The notes under the pieces: model-generated
Seen by the model: the letters and a program-made list of their open reading frames with translations, nothing else
The model's database searches: none
Told to the model about the DNA's origin: nothing
Made by a program: the position numbers and the translations under genes
Source of the DNA: an uncultured Oceanospirillaceae bacterium
GTDB taxonomy: Bacteria; Pseudomonadota; Gammaproteobacteria; Pseudomonadales; Balneatricaceae
Direction: 5' to 3'
DNA length: 64,000 bases
NCBI GenBank assembly: GCA_913057435.1
Contig: CAJXNY010000031.1
Span: 1 to 64,000, forward strand
Shown: one piece after another, positions 43,138-51,505 of the stretch
How the letters are laid out: each line of letters begins with the position of its first letter
Position numbering within the stretch: the first letter of the stretch is position 1

Positions 43138-44838
43138 ATGAATAACGTTTTCTATCTGTTGATGCGACGGCTGCGAATGCCGCTGATTAGCCTGATTGTG
43201 ATTTACTCGGTGTCGGTACTGGGTTTTGTATTGATACCGGGTGAAGATGATCAGGGCCAGGTGTATCGCATGGATTTCTTTCATGCATTCTATTTTGTCT
43301 CGTTTATGGGCTCGACTATCGGTTTCGGTGAAATTCCTTACCCGTTCACCTCCGGCCAGCGAATGTGGGCGATGCTGACCATTTACAGCACAGTAATCGC
43401 CTGGCTGTATGGCATTGGCACCATGATCTCTATTTTCCAGGAACCCGTGTTCAGCCGTGTGCGCCGTCGTCGCCGGTTTGCCGCTCAGGTGGCGGCGCTC
43501 AATCAGCCCTTTTATCTGGTGTGTGGCTATGGGGTGACGGGCAGTATTGTGGTGGGCAAACTGGCGCAGCGGGATATTCACTGCGTGGTTGTGGATATTG
43601 ATGCGGCCCAGATTGATGCGCTGGAGATGGATAACCTGCCGTTGCCGATGCCCTGTCTGGCAGCCGATGCCTCACTGCCTGATGTGCTGGATGATGCCGG
43701 GCTGCAACATCCGCAGTGTATCGGTGTACTGGCGCTGGCCAATCGCGATACGGTTAACCTGTCGATTGCGATCGCCAGCAAGCTGCTGATGCCTAAACGG
43801 ATGGTCGTCAGCCGGACGGAAGCAGATGTGACGACCGCCAACCTGGATTCCTTTGGTACCGACCTGATTGTTGATCCGTTCCGTGCCTATGCCGAATACC
43901 TGTCGCTGTCAGTACAGGCACCGTATATGCACCTGGTGTATGACTGGTTGCTCAACCCCAGCCATCGGCCGCTCTCCAGTGCGTACCAGCGGACGCGGGG
44001 ACGCTGGATTATCTGTGGTTATGGCCGTTTCGGGCGGGCGCTCTACAGTGAGCTGAGCCATGATGAAGTCGAGCTGGTGGTGATCGATAAAAAAGCACCG
44101 CAGAAGAACCAGCTGCTGGATCAGGTCCACGGCATTGGCACGGAGGCCAGAACCCTGCAGCAGGCGGGAGTGCAGGGTGCGGTTGGTATTGTGGCAGGCA
44201 CCGACAATGATGCGGATAACCTGTCGATCATGATGACAGCCCGCGAGCTGAACCCGCAGCTGCTAACGGTTGTTCGGCAGAATGTACATGCAAATCGGCT
44301 GGTGTTTCAGAATTCGCGGGCCGATTTCATTATGGAACCGGGCCGGATTATCGCCAACCGGATTATGGCACAGATCAAAACGCCGTTGCTGCCGGTGTTT
44401 ATCAGCCGGATGATTCATCACCATGATGATGCCTGGGCCCATACCCTGCTGAACCGGATGAGCAGTGTGGTGGGTAGTCAGGAGCTGGACAGCTGGGCCT
44501 TTACCGTGTCGGAGCGGCAGACGCCTGCGCTGCTGGTGGCCATGAACGAAGCTAAACCGGTTAAACTGTCGCTGTTTCTCAAAGATCCCCATGATCGAAT
44601 GAAAACGCTGAAAGCCTTTCCTTTGTTAATGCGCCGTGGTGGTGAGCTGATGCTGTTGCCAGGCGAGCTGACATTGCTACAGTCAGGGGATGAGATTCTG
44701 TTCTGTGGTCTGAGTTCGGCGGCGACGCGCATGGAGTGGACCATCAGTAACTACAACGTACTGCATTATGTGATGACCGGCAGTGATAACAGCAATAATC
44801 TGCTGGCCCGCTGGCTGTATCGCCGGGAAAGGAAGTAA
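43138..44838 (+). CDS. Two-helix potassium channel with two RCK/TrkA-N domains
   Basis: A 566-residue protein. Helix one (about 15-33), a pore loop with the selectivity-filter-like STIGFGE (59-65; compare TVGYGD) and helix two (about 77-97) form the channel. Two TrkA-N NAD-binding domains follow, opening at FYLVCGYGVTGSIV (125-138) and WIICGYGRFGRALY (about 288-301). TrkA-C-like sequence lies near the end (LTLLQSGDEILFCG). It probably gates K+ flux in response to a nucleotide. Phe and Glu in place of Tyr and Asp in the filter are a known variation but may alter ion selectivity. It is in an operon with the DUF6394 and DMT genes. Confidence 0.88.
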   Translation: MNNVFYLLMRRLRMPLISLIVIYSVSVLGFVLIPGEDDQGQVYRMDFFHAFYFVSFMGSTIGFGEIPYPFTSGQRMWAMLTIYSTVIAWLYGIGTMISIFQEPVFSRVRRRRRFAAQVAALNQPFYLVCGYGVTGSIVVGKLAQRDIHCVVVDIDAAQIDALEMDNLPLPMPCLAADASLPDVLDDAGLQHPQCIGVLALANRDTVNLSIAIASKLLMPKRMVVSRTEADVTTANLDSFGTDLIVDPFRAYAEYLSLSVQAPYMHLVYDWLLNPSHRPLSSAYQRTRGRWIICGYGRFGRALYSELSHDEVELVVIDKKAPQKNQLLDQVHGIGTEARTLQQAGVQGAVGIVAGTDNDADNLSIMMTARELNPQLLTVVRQNVHANRLVFQNSRADFIMEPGRIIANRIMAQIKTPLLPVFISRMIHHHDDAWAHTLLNRMSSVVGSQELDSWAFTVSERQTPALLVAMNEAKPVKLSLFLKDPHDRMKTLKAFPLLMRRGGELMLLPGELTLLQSGDEILFCGLSSAATRMEWTISNYNVLHYVMTGSDNSNNLLARWLYRRERK

Positions 44839-44844
44839 GCCACG

Positions 44845-45747
44845 ATGGCATATCTGTTATTAATTCTCACGACCCTGTTCTGGGCTGGAAACTTTGTGCT
44901 GGCGCGGGCACTGCATACCGACTTTGACCCGATCACGCTGGCGTTCTACCGCTGGAGCCTGGCACTGCTGATTCTGCTGCCTTTCTGGTTACCACGGGCG
45001 CGCAAGGCCTGGCCGTTGTTACGCCGTTACTGGTTTCGCCTGGCGATACTCGGACTGATCGGTGTGGGTGGCTTTAATACCCTGCTTTATGTCGGTCTGC
45101 AGACCACCACAGCGACTAATGCGACCTTGCTGCAGTCGACCATTCCTATTCTTATCCTGTTGATCAGCGCAGTGTTTCTGGGCGAAAAAGTCAGTGCGCG
45201 GCAGTGGACCGGTGTCAGTATTTCCCTGGCAGGGGTGTTGATGATTATTAGCCAGGGCGAACTGGATCGGCTGGTCGCACTGGCGGTGAACGATGGTGAT
45301 CTCTGGGTGTTGGGCGCGGTGCTGGCCTGGGCCAGTTATTCGTTGCTGCTGCGCCTGAAGCCTGCGGAACTGGAGGGCTTTGTCTTTCTGGGCTACTCCA
45401 TTGCTGTTGCCGTACTGGCGCTGGCACCGCTGAGTGTCTGGGAGCAGGGTGGCTGGCCACTGTTGCAATGGAATAACTCGATGTTAATCGCCGTGGGCTA
45501 TATGGCGATCTGCCCATCTATTCTGTCCTACCTGTTCTGGAATCGAGGCGTAGCTGAGCTTGGTGCGCCACAGGCCGGGCTGTTTATCCACCTGATACCG
45601 TTATTCGGACTGCTCTTATCCATACTCTTTTTGGGTGAAACAGTTCGGTCTTTTCATTTACTGGGGATCACTCTAATATTCCTCGGTATCTATCTTGCTG
45701 TGGTCGCGAACACTTTGTCGCGGCTCTATAAGCCTAAGGAGTCCTGA
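44845..45747 (+). CDS. EamA/DMT family transporter
   Basis: A 300-residue membrane protein with ten helices in two EamA repeats. The first begins LLILTTLFWAGNFVLARALH, with the typical FYRWSLALLILLPF. The second begins near DLWVLGAVLAWASYSLLLRL. The repeats end with FLGEKVSARQWTGVSISLAG and FLGETVRSFHLLGITLIFLG. The substrate is a metabolite that cannot be predicted. The gene starts six bases after the channel gene, and its stop overlaps the Tim44-like start by one base. Confidence 0.92.
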   Translation: MAYLLLILTTLFWAGNFVLARALHTDFDPITLAFYRWSLALLILLPFWLPRARKAWPLLRRYWFRLAILGLIGVGGFNTLLYVGLQTTTATNATLLQSTIPILILLISAVFLGEKVSARQWTGVSISLAGVLMIISQGELDRLVALAVNDGDLWVLGAVLAWASYSLLLRLKPAELEGFVFLGYSIAVAVLALAPLSVWEQGGWPLLQWNNSMLIAVGYMAICPSILSYLFWNRGVAELGAPQAGLFIHLIPLFGLLLSILFLGETVRSFHLLGITLIFLGIYLAVVANTLSRLYKPKES

Positions 45748-46655
45748 TGCGTACTTTGTTAGTCACCCTGCTTGCTCTGTTTTTGCTGGTACCCACGGTG
45801 GACCATGCTGAAGCGGGTAAGCGTTTCGGTGGTGGTTCTTCGCTGGGTAAAAGCTTTGCGACCAAGAAGAAAACGACCCCAACCAGCACGGTTACTCAGA
45901 ATAAGAGTGCGACCGGTGCACAGACTGCAGGTGCGACGAAAACCGCAGCTGCACCACAAAAGAAGCGTAGCGGCTTTGGTGGCCTGATGGCTGGCCTGCT
46001 TGGTGCTGGCCTGCTCGGTGCGCTGTTCTTCGGTGGTGCTTTCGATGGCATTGAGTTTATGGATATCCTGATGATTGCCGGGGTCGCCTTTATCGGCTGG
46101 AAGCTGTTCAGCATGCGTAAGAAGGTGTCGCCACCGCAGCCTGCCTATGCGGGCGCGGGCGCGGGCACATTCAAGGCTGAATCTGTTACGCCGCCACAGA
46201 CACAGCCCGTGGCGGCGAAGCAGAGCTTTGAACCGATGGCCAGCGCCAGTGCCAGCGGTGCAAACTTTGCCCCGGCTGAGCTTGAACTGCCACAGTGGTT
46301 CAATAAAGAGTCGTTTCTGGACGGTGCCCGTAACCACTTCAGTGTGTTGCAGGCTGCCTGGGATACGATGAGCTGGGATGAAATATCCTCCTACACCAGC
46401 CCTGAACTGCTGGCTGAGCTGAAAGCTGAGCGGGCCAAGCTGGATCAGGCACAGCACACTGAAGTCGTGTCGGTGATGGCAGAACTGGTTAACTTTATTG
46501 ATAACGGTGACCACGTGATTGCCAGCCTGAATTTCTATGGCTGGTTACGTGAAGATGCGGAAGAAACCACTGAGTTTAATGAGATCTGGCACCTGAGCCG
46601 TGATATGTCAGTCAACAATGCTGACTGGGTGATTGTGGGAATTGAGCAGCCTTAA
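45747..46655 (+). CDS. Tim44-like domain membrane protein
   Basis: A 302-residue protein. It has a signal-like N-terminus (MRTLLVTLLALFLLVPTVDH), a basic Gly/Ser/Thr-rich region (RFGGGSSLGKSF), a central Gly/Leu hydrophobic segment (GFGGLMAGLLGAGLLGALFF, about 73-92, followed by another) and a C-terminal Tim44-like domain (about 175-302, with FLDGARNHFSVLQAAWDTMS). Bacterial members sit in the inner membrane and their role is uncertain. AAGGAG and the TGATG overlap couple it to the EamA transporter gene. A terminator follows. Confidence 0.85.
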   Translation: MRTLLVTLLALFLLVPTVDHAEAGKRFGGGSSLGKSFATKKKTTPTSTVTQNKSATGAQTAGATKTAAAPQKKRSGFGGLMAGLLGAGLLGALFFGGAFDGIEFMDILMIAGVAFIGWKLFSMRKKVSPPQPAYAGAGAGTFKAESVTPPQTQPVAAKQSFEPMASASASGANFAPAELELPQWFNKESFLDGARNHFSVLQAAWDTMSWDEISSYTSPELLAELKAERAKLDQAQHTEVVSVMAELVNFIDNGDHVIASLNFYGWLREDAEETTEFNEIWHLSRDMSVNNADWVIVGIEQP

Positions 46656-46680
46656 CCGGCTGTCTGCCTGCGGGCAGGAC

Positions 46681-46717
46681 AAAAAAACCGCTGATCGCAG
46701 GATCAGCGGTTTTTTTT
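46681..46717. terminator. Bidirectional rho-independent terminator
   Basis: A nine-base stem CCGCTGATC/GATCAGCGG with a GCAG loop, flanked by seven As and eight Ts, between convergent transcripts. Confidence 0.93.
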
Positions 46718-46742
46718 CGCTAGCAAAATCAGGCTCCGCCGC

Positions 46743-47303
46743 TTACCACTTGTCGTGGGGTGGCTGGTAGCGTGCAAATGCTTCCAGGATCACCTGAGGC
46801 TGATCACTGACTGTGAGCATCTCGCGAAACTCGGGCCGCATAAAGCCGTCGTCGACCATGCGCTCGATAAACGCCAGCAGGCCATCATAGTAGCCATTGA
46901 CGTTCAGAAAGGCGCAGGGCTTGTGGTGGTAAGCCAGCTGGCCCCAGGTCCAGACTTCGAAGATCTCTTCCAGGGTACCGGTGCCGCCAGGCATGGCGAT
47001 AAAGCCATCAGCCAGATCTGACATTCGTTTCTTGCGGGCGTGCATATCGGTCACGACTTCCAGCGTTGTCAGGCCCGGATGGCCGATCTCTTTGGACTCC
47101 AGCGCGCTGGGGATAATCCCGGTGACCCGGCCATCCGCGGCGAGTACCGCATCAGCGATGGTGCCCATCAAGCCGACTTTACCACCGCCGTAGACCAGCT
47201 CAAGACCGCTATTGACCAGTGTCTGGCCAAGGCTGATGGCAGCATTTTTGTAAGCAGGCTCAGTGCCCAGGCTAGAGCCACAGTAGACAGCGATTCGTTT
47301 CAC
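46743..47303 (-). CDS. LOG family protein (TIGR00730 type)
   Basis: A 186-residue protein of the LOG (cytokinin-activating-like) family. The motifs YGGGKVGLMG and PGGTGTLEEIFE form the nucleotide-monophosphate site, with MHARKKRM between them. The enzymes cleave the N-glycosidic bond of nucleoside monophosphates; the bacterial substrate is often AMP or a modified relative. I place the start at the GTG at 47303 because GGGAG lies eight bases before it and VKRIAVYCGSS is the standard N-terminus. The frame is open 14 codons further. Confidence 0.88.
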   Translation of the reverse strand: MKRIAVYCGSSLGTEPAYKNAAISLGQTLVNSGLELVYGGGKVGLMGTIADAVLAADGRVTGIIPSALESKEIGHPGLTTLEVVTDMHARKKRMSDLADGFIAMPGGTGTLEEIFEVWTWGQLAYHHKPCAFLNVNGYYDGLLAFIERMVDDGFMRPEFREMLTVSDQPQVILEAFARYQPPHDKW

Positions 47304-47369
47304 AATATTAGCTCCCTGCTGAATAGAAAGAACCGTTACGCCCACCGGTGGCAGGCGTAAGGTGAGTGA

Positions 47370-48752
47370 TTAGCGCAGCTGGCGAGCTTTGAACGCACGG
47401 CCTTTGATTTTACCGCTGCGCAGGTGATCGACTGCCTGGCGTGCCACGGTACGACGCACCGCAACATAGGCGCAGAAGTCTGAAATATTGATCTTGCCAA
47501 TATCGCTGCCTGCCAGCCCGGCATCTTTGGTCAGCGCACCGAGAATATCGCCAGGGCGCAGTTTCTGCTTTTTACCGCCATCAATCATTACCGTAGCCAT
47601 GACTGGACGCGCAGGCTCAACGGCTTTGTTACTCAGCTGTTCGGGCTTACCCCAGTCGATCTGGGCCATCTGGTATTCTTCGATGGCTTCCACTTTATAG
47701 CGCTCACGTTCGCTAATCAGGCTCAGTGCCAGGCCTTGCTGACCGGCACGACCGGTACGGCCAATACGGTGAACATGGACTTCCGGGTCACGGGAGATCT
47801 CGTAGTTGATCACCGCACTGAGGTCATCAATGTCCAGCCCGCGGGCGGCGACATCGGTGGCTACCAGAATACTGGTGCTACCGTTGGAAAACATCGCCAG
47901 TACCTGGTCACGGAATTTCTGTTCCAGGTCGCCGTGAATAGCGGCAGCGTAATAACCTTCATCACACAGGCTATCCGCCACTTCCTGGCACATTTTTTTG
48001 GTATTACAGAAAATCACACTGGATGCTGGCTGATAGTGACGCAGCAGGCGTAGCAGCATGGCTGGGCGTTCAGTGCCCTCGACCGGATAGACGTACTGCT
48101 CGATATGGCTGTGGCTATGAGTGGACTCAACCGTCACTTCTGTCGGGTTGTGCTGGAACTCGGCACTGATGCTGTTGATTTCAGGCGGGTAGGTCGCCGA
48201 GAACAGCAGAGTCTGGCGTTTGGTTGGCATGTAACCGACGATTTCGCGCATGGCATCGGCAAAGCCCATATCCAGCATGCGGTCAGCTTCATCCAGCACC
48301 AGTGTGTGCAGGTTCTCCAGCTTGAGCGTGCCTTTGCTCAGATGCTCCTGAATCCGGCCCGGTGTGCCAACAACAATGTGCGCACCGTGTTCCAGTGAAC
48401 CGATTTGCGGGCCAAACGGCATACCACCACACAGGGTAAGAATTTTTACATTGTGGGTGAAGCGCGCCAGCTGCCGTAGCACCTTGGCAACCTGGTCGGC
48501 CAGCTCGCGAGTGGGGCACAGTACCAGTGACTGGACGCGGAACTGTTTCACGTTCAGCCGGTGCATAATGCCCAGGCCAAAGGCGACGGTTTTACCACTG
48601 CCGGTTTTAGCCTGAGCGATGACATCATCACCGGCCAGCACGCCAGGCAGGCTCTGGGCCTGGATGGGTGTCATCTCGTTGAAGCCAAGACGGCTAATAT
48701 TTTCCAGCATTGCCGGATTAAGCGGCAGGGATTTGAAGGCAGCTGTGCTCAC
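47370..48752 (-). CDS. dbpA: ATP-dependent RNA helicase DbpA
   Basis: A 460-residue DEAD-box helicase. Q motif region FNEMTPIQAQSLP, Walker A AKTGSGKT, VLDEADRMLDMGF (DEAD), SATYPPE (SAT) and HRIGRTGRAG are all present. The C-terminal ~75 residues (KLRPGDILGALTKDAGLAGS, IGKINISDFCAYVAV) are the DbpA RNA-binding domain, which recognises 23S rRNA hairpin 92. It acts in large-subunit assembly. The start is GTG. The gene lies close to arfB on the same strand. Confidence 0.95.
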   Translation of the reverse strand: MSTAAFKSLPLNPAMLENISRLGFNEMTPIQAQSLPGVLAGDDVIAQAKTGSGKTVAFGLGIMHRLNVKQFRVQSLVLCPTRELADQVAKVLRQLARFTHNVKILTLCGGMPFGPQIGSLEHGAHIVVGTPGRIQEHLSKGTLKLENLHTLVLDEADRMLDMGFADAMREIVGYMPTKRQTLLFSATYPPEINSISAEFQHNPTEVTVESTHSHSHIEQYVYPVEGTERPAMLLRLLRHYQPASSVIFCNTKKMCQEVADSLCDEGYYAAAIHGDLEQKFRDQVLAMFSNGSTSILVATDVAARGLDIDDLSAVINYEISRDPEVHVHRIGRTGRAGQQGLALSLISERERYKVEAIEEYQMAQIDWGKPEQLSNKAVEPARPVMATVMIDGGKKQKLRPGDILGALTKDAGLAGSDIGKINISDFCAYVAVRRTVARQAVDHLRSGKIKGRAFKARQLR

Positions 48753-48824
48753 AGAAAGACCATTACCAGATTGAACAGGGAAGGGGCGCGACTATAGCAG
48801 ATTTGCGGCCTGGCGTCCGTAACG

Positions 48825-49238
48825 TCAGTGGTCAACCTTACGCCGCAATGCCTTGTTTTTACCGTGCTTTGTTTTGCTATCCATCCGGCGTCTTTGCGAG
48901 CCACGGGTGGGGCGGGTGGCTTTGCGGGATTTTTGCACCACCATGGCGCTACGAACAAAGTCAGCCAGCCGGGCCAGGGCATCTTCACGGTTCTGATCCT
49001 GGCTGCGAAATTGTTGCGCTTTGATAATGATAACCCCCTCCTGGTTGATGCGCTGGTCACTGATGGCGAGTAAGCGTTGTTTCAGCTCATCAGGCAGGGA
49101 GGATGTATGGATATCGAAGCGTAGATGGATGGCGCTGGACGTCTTATTGACATGTTGACCGCCCGCTCCCTGGGCTCTTATTGCTGTAAGTTCCATCTCA
49201 TGATCATAAATGCATATACGGTTAGAAATTCTGAGCAT
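48825..49238 (-). CDS. arfB: Alternative ribosome-rescue factor B
   Basis: A 137-residue peptidyl-tRNA hydrolase. The catalytic GGQ lies in IRAQGAGGQHVNKTSSAIHL (about 20-39), the release-factor class I domain signature. The basic C-terminal tail (RKATRPTRGSQRRRMDSKTK) enters the empty mRNA channel of stalled ribosomes. Length and tail match E. coli YaeJ. It precedes dbpA on the minus strand with a 72-base gap. Confidence 0.95.
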   Translation of the reverse strand: MLRISNRICIYDHEMELTAIRAQGAGGQHVNKTSSAIHLRFDIHTSSLPDELKQRLLAISDQRINQEGVIIIKAQQFRSQDQNREDALARLADFVRSAMVVQKSRKATRPTRGSQRRRMDSKTKHGKNKALRRKVDH

Positions 49239-49311
49239 TCAGAACAGACCTGTCAGTTGGCAGATTGTTCAGTATAAGGTGGCGCATAAATGTATGGCTA
49301 GTGTGGGGTCC

Positions 49312-49527
49312 TCAATTATCAAATTCAAACAGGTTTTTCACATCGACGTTCAAGGCTTGAGCCAGCCGTTCGATATTTTCAAAGCGGGGGCCAAAAATGC
49401 CACGTTCTATATTACTGATTGACTCAGTTGTCAGGCCCGCTGCATTTGCCAGGTATTCCTGAGTGATGCCCTGAACCCGGCGCAGCTCTCTAACCTGTTG
49501 ACCAAACTGTATTTTCAGGGTGCTCAT
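49312..49527 (-). CDS. XRE family small transcriptional regulator
   Basis: A 71-residue protein that is one helix-turn-helix domain: FGQQVRELRRVQGITQEYLA, then AAGLTTESISNIERG and ERLAQALNVDVKNLFEF. There is no effector domain. AAGGAGT precedes the ATG by four bases. Inverted repeats ACTCC-N-GGAGT upstream may be its own operator. No partner toxin gene is seen, so a toxin-antitoxin role is not supported. Confidence 0.9.
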   Translation of the reverse strand: MSTLKIQFGQQVRELRRVQGITQEYLANAAGLTTESISNIERGIFGPRFENIERLAQALNVDVKNLFEFDN

Positions 49528-49531
49528 GCAA

Positions 49532-49577
49532 ACTCCTTATTAGCGGAGTGTGCAGAATATTTGACTCCGGGTGGAGT
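49532..49577 (-). promoter_or_regulatory. Candidate operator of the XRE regulator
   Basis: Two inverted repeats with the same half-site: ACTCC-N8-GGAGT at 49532-49549, which covers the ribosome binding site, and ACTCC-N4-GGAGT at 49564-49577. The spacing differs, so only one may be a true site. Confidence 0.35.
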
Positions 49578-50236
49578 TTTAATGAAGCGAGGCTTTGTAT
49601 TTTCACACGAAGGCCTGGTTTTTACGTCAATAGGAGAAAAATAGCGAAAAAAGGGCCAAAAAACGTTGTTTAAACGATCATAAATCGCCCACCTGACAGT
49701 AACTTTAGTTACAAATGCATGATGCTGGTTCATCAGTTACCCACTATTTTTGTAAGAGATCTATGGCTTGATAGCACTCTGCTGGTATTGAATAGATATC
49801 AGTAGTCATTGTCTCAGGGAGGGCATCGTAGAACGGTTAAAGGGTTTTGCTGATTTAATATGTCACTAATTCTAGCTGTAAAAAGCCTGTCTGTGAATTA
49901 TCACAATCGAGTATTGATTACTCATTTCGGAAGATGAAACTTTGCAGTTTATCTGTGACTGGTGTCTGGCTGGCAGCTGAGGTGCTGCGATAGCTGGCTG
50001 TATCACGCCGTACCGATTGCCGATCTGAGCTAGGCCTGCTCTGTATTGGTACGCTCTAGTGGAGTGGTGCAGCATGAGGTTTTGTCAGCAGGCACTGGTG
50101 AGAGAAATGGGGAGGGGGATAGTTGAGACAGCAGGTACTGGCGTTCAGCAGCAAGCAGCTGAACGGGTATGGCGGTGATATGACCTGTTACAGGATGAAC
50201 ATGGACTTTCTGCCTGATGGTTAACCGGCAGATACG

Positions 50237-50259
50237 AAAAGCCCCGCACTGGGCGAGGC
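50237..50259 (-). terminator. Rho-independent terminator after dat
   Basis: Minus-strand stem GCCTCGC/GCGGGGC (one G-U pair) with a five-base loop and a TTTT tail, about 50 bases after the dat stop. Confidence 0.75.
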
Positions 50260-50308
50260 TCTCGTCGTCTTTTGTGGCGTTTAATGCCCGCCGGCGCAGT
50301 CTGATCGC

Positions 50309-51172
50309 TTAGTGATCAAACTTGGCAGCAGTGTAGATAGCAAATGCTTTTTCCCACACTTCGCCAACTTCACCATTACCAACAGGCTTGCCGTCGATAG
50401 AGGTTACGGGTGCAATTTCTTTGGAAGAGCTGGTGACCCAGATCTCGTCCGCATTGTGCACTTCGTCCATGGTGATGTTGCGTTCTTCGATCTCCAGCGT
50501 GCCGTCGGCTTTGATGCTGTCGATGATGATACGACGGGTGATGCCAGGCAGGATCTGGTTGTCCTGGATTGGCGTGATCACCTTGCCATCTTTGACGATG
50601 AAGGCGTTGCTGGAAGAGGCTTCTGTCAGCACGTTATCTGCGTTGTACAGCAGAATCTCGCCGTGACCTTCAATATGGCCTTCCTGGAAATGGATAACGT
50701 TGCCCAGCAGTGCAGTGGACTTGATATGGCAGCGTTTCCAGCGCAGATCTTCTGTGGTGTTTACAGAGGTCGTCTTAACCGCATTACGGTCAACCGGCGC
50801 TGGGTCTTTGATCGCGAAGCAGAACGCGAAGATGGTTGGCTCAACATTTTCCGGGTAAGCATGGAAGCGCTTGGTGTCGGTACCACGGGAGATGTGAACG
50901 TACACACCCAGGTTGTGGTTTATGTCACTGTTGCGGGCAACCAGATCATCCAGCAGGGCTTTCCATTCAGCAACGGATTTGTTGTTCTGAATTTCGATAG
51001 CCGCCAGACCAGCGATCATGCGCTCAATGTGTGGCACCAGGCCAACAGAGCGACCGTTGTAGTACGGGATCACTTCATAGATACCGTCACCAAACAGAAA
51101 ACCACGGTCCAGTGGGGAAATGCGGGCTTCTTCCAGTGGCGTGTAGCTGCCGTTCAGATAAGCGATGCTCAT
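50309..51172 (-). CDS. dat: D-amino-acid aminotransferase, class IV PLP enzyme
   Basis: A 287-residue fold-type IV aminotransferase. FLFGDGIYEVIPYYNG (25-40), the PLP lysine in RCHIKSTALLGNV (Lys151) and EASSSNAFIV with the cofactor-binding Glu match the family. The sequence after the first strand (VYVHISRGTDTKRFHAYP) and YEVIP agree with D-alanine aminotransferases rather than IlvE. It would interconvert D-alanine and D-glutamate for cell-wall synthesis or D-amino-acid use. The gene is monocistronic with its own terminator. Confidence 0.88.
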   Translation of the reverse strand: MSIAYLNGSYTPLEEARISPLDRGFLFGDGIYEVIPYYNGRSVGLVPHIERMIAGLAAIEIQNNKSVAEWKALLDDLVARNSDINHNLGVYVHISRGTDTKRFHAYPENVEPTIFAFCFAIKDPAPVDRNAVKTTSVNTTEDLRWKRCHIKSTALLGNVIHFQEGHIEGHGEILLYNADNVLTEASSSNAFIVKDGKVITPIQDNQILPGITRRIIIDSIKADGTLEIEERNITMDEVHNADEIWVTSSSKEIAPVTSIDGKPVGNGEVGEVWEKAFAIYTAAKFDH

Positions 51173-51505
51173 AATAAAACCAACCTCATACTTATTGTTA
51201 CTTACGTTGCTGGCAAACCAGGCCCCTGTTGGATGGGGCGGTCTATAGCTGAACTGGGGTTCCAGCGGCTCAGTCTATAAGCCAGTGTATGTCAGCACGG
51301 ATATTTTTCCGTGTTCTGCACTGCCAGCGGTCAAGAGCGCTAATATCGTGATAAAGCGGATTGTTTGCAATAGCCGTGTAAACAAAACAGGATTTCCCTG
51401 TTTTGTTTGCTTCATCAGTATTTTATCCTTCTAAATTATATTAAACAGGATAATAACCTTTATTTGGCTCGCTCTAAAGTCGTAGAGAATCCTGTGTCCG
51501 GGCAG
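51173..51505. other. Intergenic region upstream of dat
   Basis: 333 bases between the LysR stop and the dat start. It holds the dat promoter and a 12-bp inverted repeat listed separately; no gene seen. Confidence 0.5.
51380..51408. terminator. Perfect 12-bp inverted repeat, possible LysR terminator
   Basis: AAACAAAACAGG-ATTTC-CCTGTTTTGTTT, about 98 bases beyond the stop of the minus-strand LysR gene. The symmetrical T-rich arms could end transcription in either direction. An operator for dat is an alternative. Confidence 0.45.

Larger units (their letters stand above)
49528..50308. other. Long intergenic region between the XRE gene and dat
   Basis: No supported coding sequence in 781 bases. 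It contains the inverted repeats near the XRE start, an AT-rich stretch (about 49,550-49,960), a hairpin CGTTCAGC/GCTGAACG at 50142-50165 and the dat terminator. Small minus-strand open frames here have no ribosome binding site and no recognisable product. A small RNA is possible but not shown. Confidence 0.5.

Noticed and set aside
45759-46514. A 251-codon open frame antisense to the Tim44-like gene
   Set aside because: No family features; the plus-strand gene is coupled to its upstream neighbour and has a signal-like N-terminus.
49312-49733. Toxin-antitoxin module at the small XRE gene
   Set aside because: No toxin-like open frame with a ribosome binding site lies on either side; the regulator stands alone.
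50312-51280. A 322-codon plus-strand open frame opposite dat
   Set aside because: Antisense shadow of a clear aminotransferase with its PLP lysine; no ribosome binding site.
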